Positions 5,946-7,509 of a stretch of DNA of 7,509 bases are shown one piece after another. Every line of letters begins with the position of its first letter. Position 1 is the first letter of the stretch. The notes under the pieces were generated by a model. It saw only the letters and a program-made list of their open reading frames with translations, did no database searches and was not told where the DNA came from. This stretch comes from Candidatus Hecatellales archaeon B24 (lineage in GTDB: Archaea > Thermoproteota > Bathyarchaeia > Hecatellales > Hecatellaceae): NCBI GenBank assembly GCA_001593855.1, contig LUCC01000038.1, forward strand, positions 1-7,509. Reading direction: 5' to 3'. A program made the translations under genes and the position numbers.

Positions 5946-6468
5946 GCTTCCAACCCCGGAGGAAGCCTTAGCACTCCTCAAGGAGGCAGGATGCTCTCCA
6001 GACGTGATAGCTCATTCACTCACCGTAACCAAGATAGCCTTAAGGCTGGCGAGGAAGCTTAAGAGCAGAGGCTTCAACATCGACCTAGGCCTGGTTGAAG
6101 CTGGAGCGCTTCTCCACGATTTGGGACGCTCCAAAACCCATGATGTCAGGCATGGATACTTGGGCGGCGAAATCGCCCGGAGCATAGGGCTTCCGAAGCC
6201 GCTGATAAACATAATAGAAAGGCATGTGGGAGGGGGAATAACGGCTGAGGAAGCTGAGAAGCTTGGAATGCCTAAACGAGACTTCACACCCAAAAGCCTT
6301 GAAGAGAAAATCGTAACCTACGCGGACAAGCTTGTAGCCAGAGACAAATCCGTAAACTTCGAAGCAACCCTCAAAGAGTTCAGCGGGAAACTCGGCCCCA
6401 ACCATCCAGCCCTCAAAAGACTTAAAAAACTACGCAGGGAAATGCTTGAAAAAATGGGAGACCTTTAA
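5911..6468 (+). CDS. HD-domain phosphohydrolase (archaeal HDIG family)
   Basis: This is an HD-superfamily metal-dependent phosphohydrolase of the small archaeal type, commonly found beside TFE and aTrm56; its substrate (nucleotide or phosphoester) is unknown. The 185 residues carry the metal-binding set: His35 in 'VIAHSLTVTKIA', the His69-Asp70 pair in 'ALLHDLGRS', His81 in 'VRHGYLGGEIAR', His105 in 'IIERHVGGG', and Asp139 in 'VTYADKLVARD'. The C-terminus is a basic helical tail. The start is TTG at 5911, with GGAGG at 5900-5904 six bases before it, inside the tfe coding region; the genes overlap by 35 bases, so translation is likely coupled. The TTG start adds a basic 13-residue stretch before the usual 'PTPEEALALLKEAG' opening. 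A GTG at 5942 is out of frame and cannot be the start. Fold and family are firm, activity is inferred. Confidence 0.92.
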   Translation: MPSFRRKSSGSELPTPEEALALLKEAGCSPDVIAHSLTVTKIALRLARKLKSRGFNIDLGLVEAGALLHDLGRSKTHDVRHGYLGGEIARSIGLPKPLINIIERHVGGGITAEEAEKLGMPKRDFTPKSLEEKIVTYADKLVARDKSVNFEATLKEFSGKLGPNHPALKRLKKLRREMLEKMGDL

Positions 6469-6487
6469 ACGTAAAACAGGGAACAGA

Positions 6488-6518
6488 GGGCTGGTGGTCT
6501 AGAGGTGTATACTCACCC
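6488..6518 (+). pseudogene. 5'-half tRNA remnant (tRNA-Val-like), or split-tRNA 5' half
   Basis: These 31 bases read as tRNA positions 1-31: acceptor strand GGGCTGG, the TG linker, a D-arm with the box A-like GGTCTAGAGGT, and CACCC as the 5' strand of the anticodon stem. The opening is typical of archaeal tRNA-Val. The D-stem has one mismatch (C12 opposite T23). No anticodon loop, T-arm (GTTCRANNC) or CCAGCCC acceptor partner follows on the plus strand up to the window end, so it cannot make a complete tRNA in cis unless a long intervening segment is removed. A relic left by an insertion or deletion is most likely; a genuine split-tRNA 5' half is the alternative. Confidence 0.55.
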
Positions 6519-6527
6519 GGTTGGGAA

Positions 6528-6542
6528 ATGCTGAAGCAGCAT
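6528..6542. terminator. small perfect hairpin between converging units
   Basis: ATGCTG (6528-6533) and CAGCAT (6537-6542) form a perfect six-base-pair stem with a three-base loop. It lies 12 bases after the stop of the minus-strand nucleotidyltransferase and is followed on that strand by TTT; on the plus strand it is followed by CTTATTTA. It may end transcription of the minus-strand operon, but the stem is short and archaeal terminators do not require hairpins. Confidence 0.35.
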
Positions 6543-6553
6543 CTTATTTAGGG

Positions 6554-7222
6554 CTATAGGCGGAGTTTTTCTTTGATTTTTTGGAGTAGGTCGTCTACTT
6601 TTTCTTTTTCTGCTTTCCGTTGGAGGTATTGTGTGTCTATTCTGTCTTTGTGGGCGGCTAGGAGGGTGGCTGCCTGCTCTAGGTCTTCAGGGTAGTGCCA
6701 GTACTTGGCTGAGCAGAGCCTTTGAACTATGAGGTCTTCAAGCCCGTAAAGGTTAAGGGTGAAGGGGCCAGCCTTAAACCTGCGTATCCTGTTCTTATCT
6801 TCAACCTCTACAAGCGAGGAGGCAACTATGTCCACGGCAATATTCCATTCAAGATGTATCCAGACGCGGCCCTCCTGCCTAAACCCCAACTTCCGCAGCA
6901 CTTTTTCTGTTTTTCCCCTATCAGATACAGCGAGGTCAACATCCCCGGTGGTGTGCTGGCCAGCCGTATAGATTTCAACCGCCTGGCCTCCCACAATTAC
7001 CGCTTCAACCTTATTTCTACTCAACTTGTCCACCAAATAGCCCAGCAAAAGAATTTTTCGCTTAAACTCGCTGGGCTCCTTTAAAATTCCTTCAAGTCCT
7101 TTTCTGGACAAGTATCCCGGACTTTTAGGTTTCGGCCATCTTGAAAACTTTTTGACGGGAACCCGCCTGCGTTTCTCGACCACATGGCGTGGCTCGCTTC
7201 TTTTGCGGTGTCGAAGACCCAT
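6554..7222 (-). CDS. nucleotidyltransferase-fold protein with basic N-terminal extension
   Basis: The protein has 222 residues. Residues 73-100 carry the nucleotidyltransferase signature 'AVIVGGQAVEIYTAGQH' followed by 'GDVDL'. Gly78-Gly79, Asp94 and Asp96, with Asp131 in 'NIAVDIVAS', supply the usual phosphate-binding glycines and metal triad. This layout resembles the AbiEii/MNT-like families, which include antitoxins and toxins that nucleotidylate tRNA or proteins; which it is cannot be read from sequence. The 'LEDLIVQRL' helix near 161-169 and the C-terminal charged helices fit that group. The first 33 residues are extraordinarily basic (about 14 Lys/Arg/His), an unusual extension suggesting nucleic-acid contact. 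The ATG at 7222 shares its A with the TGA of the upstream gene (TGATG), indicating translational coupling. The gene lies beyond the tRNA fragment and lacks the AAGCCT/AGGCTT word common elsewhere in the window, hinting at foreign origin. Confidence 0.8.
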   Translation of the reverse strand: MGLRHRKRSEPRHVVEKRRRVPVKKFSRWPKPKSPGYLSRKGLEGILKEPSEFKRKILLLGYLVDKLSRNKVEAVIVGGQAVEIYTAGQHTTGDVDLAVSDRGKTEKVLRKLGFRQEGRVWIHLEWNIAVDIVASSLVEVEDKNRIRRFKAGPFTLNLYGLEDLIVQRLCSAKYWHYPEDLEQAATLLAAHKDRIDTQYLQRKAEKEKVDDLLQKIKEKLRL

Positions 7223-7509
7223 CAGCTTTCGCCCCTAAGCTTAAACATATTCCGGTCTTTCTGCTCAAAGAGCTGGTCGAAGCACTTTCTGGACAAGTTT
7301 GCGAGGGCGCGCAATTCACCCTCAGTTCTAAACTCCAAAATTTCTTCAGGATTAAGGGGGGTTTCAAGGGCTAATGCGCGGGTTAAGTCTTTTAAAGCCT
7401 GCCTAACCTGCATGGCTACGCGAAGCCCGTTGCCTCTAATCTGGGGGGAAAGAAGCTCATCAATATCAGGTAGTTTTATGGGGGAAAGGTAGTACTGGAA
7501 GAATTCACG
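7222..7509 (-). CDS. unknown protein, C-terminal 95 residues, cut by window end
   Basis: I do not recognise this protein. The frame is open from the last base of the window to a TGA at 7224-7222, giving 95 residues, and the start lies outside. An ATG at 7413 is internal to the open frame; nothing shows it to be the start. The visible part is mostly helical and charged: 'FFQYYLSPIKLPDIDELLSPQI', then 'LRVAMQVRQALKDLTRALALE', 'NPEEILEFRTEGELRALANLSRK', and 'CFDQLFEQKDRNMFKL'. No membrane segment, zinc motif or catalytic motif is evident, and I see no RX4-6H HEPN motif in this portion. Its stop overlaps the start of the nucleotidyltransferase by one base, so the two are probably made together and may act together, for example as toxin and antitoxin. 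That role is inference from arrangement only. Confidence 0.6.
   Translation of the reverse strand, partial: REFFQYYLSPIKLPDIDELLSPQIRGNGLRVAMQVRQALKDLTRALALETPLNPEEILEFRTEGELRALANLSRKCFDQLFEQKDRNMFKLRGES

Noticed and set aside
6488..6560. Complete tRNA gene after the HD gene
   Set aside because: Only the 5' half is tRNA-like. The following bases have no anticodon loop, T-arm or 3' acceptor strand, and the hairpin at 6528-6542 is not a T-arm.
6722..7084. Plus-strand 120-codon open frame
   Set aside because: It is antisense to the nucleotidyltransferase, whose catalytic motifs are clear; no ribosome binding site or family resemblance was seen.
7101..7298. Thirteen-base direct repeat TTTCTGGACAAGT at 7101-7113 and 7286-7298, in both genes of the minus-strand pair
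   Set aside because: Both copies encode 'LSRK' within unrelated contexts, and one 13-base repeat in a window of this size is expected by chance about as often as not.
1..7509. CRISPR arrays, insertion sequences or transposase genes
   Set aside because: No regularly spaced repeats, terminal inverted repeats or transposase/integrase motifs were found on either strand within the window.

Overview
The window is archaeal chromosomal DNA. Four genes have no bacterial counterpart: transcription factor E (TFE), the bridging factor aMBF1, the tRNA C56 2'-O-methyltransferase aTrm56 and a homomeric NAC. The A-type ATP synthase subunit D and the T-rich boxes upstream of genes agree with this. Arginine is mostly AGG/AGA and about half of the starts are TTG or GTG. 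I cannot name the lineage from sequence alone; an uncultured Thermoproteota/Bathyarchaeia-like genome is a guess.

Layout. Bases 1-711 hold a DUF169 gene cut by the window edge. A small unknown gene (809-1084) then leads into ATP synthase subunit D (1148-1834). NAC lies on the minus strand and overlaps the end of atpD tail to tail. Diverging from NAC on the plus strand is a PUA-domain RNA-binding protein, followed by aMBF1 and the ribosome-associated GTPase HflX. aTrm56 is on the minus strand and its stop codon interlocks with that of hflX. After a 198-base divergent spacer come TFE and an HD-domain phosphohydrolase, whose genes overlap. Almost everything from 1821 to 6468 concerns transcription, translation, tRNA modification or nascent-chain handling, so this is a conserved information-processing neighbourhood.

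The last kilobase is different. At 6488-6518 there is an isolated 5' half of a tRNA (Val-like), which stops at the 5' strand of the anticodon stem and has no 3' half behind it. A small hairpin follows, then a minus-strand bicistron whose genes are joined by a TGATG stop/start: an unrecognised protein cut by the window end, and a nucleotidyltransferase-fold protein with a complete Asp triad and a very basic N-terminus. The word AAGCCT/AGGCTT, extremely frequent in the rest of the window, almost vanishes here. I infer that 6519 onward is an acquired segment inserted at a tRNA gene, possibly carrying a toxin-antitoxin-like or defence pair. This is the part most worth a second look.
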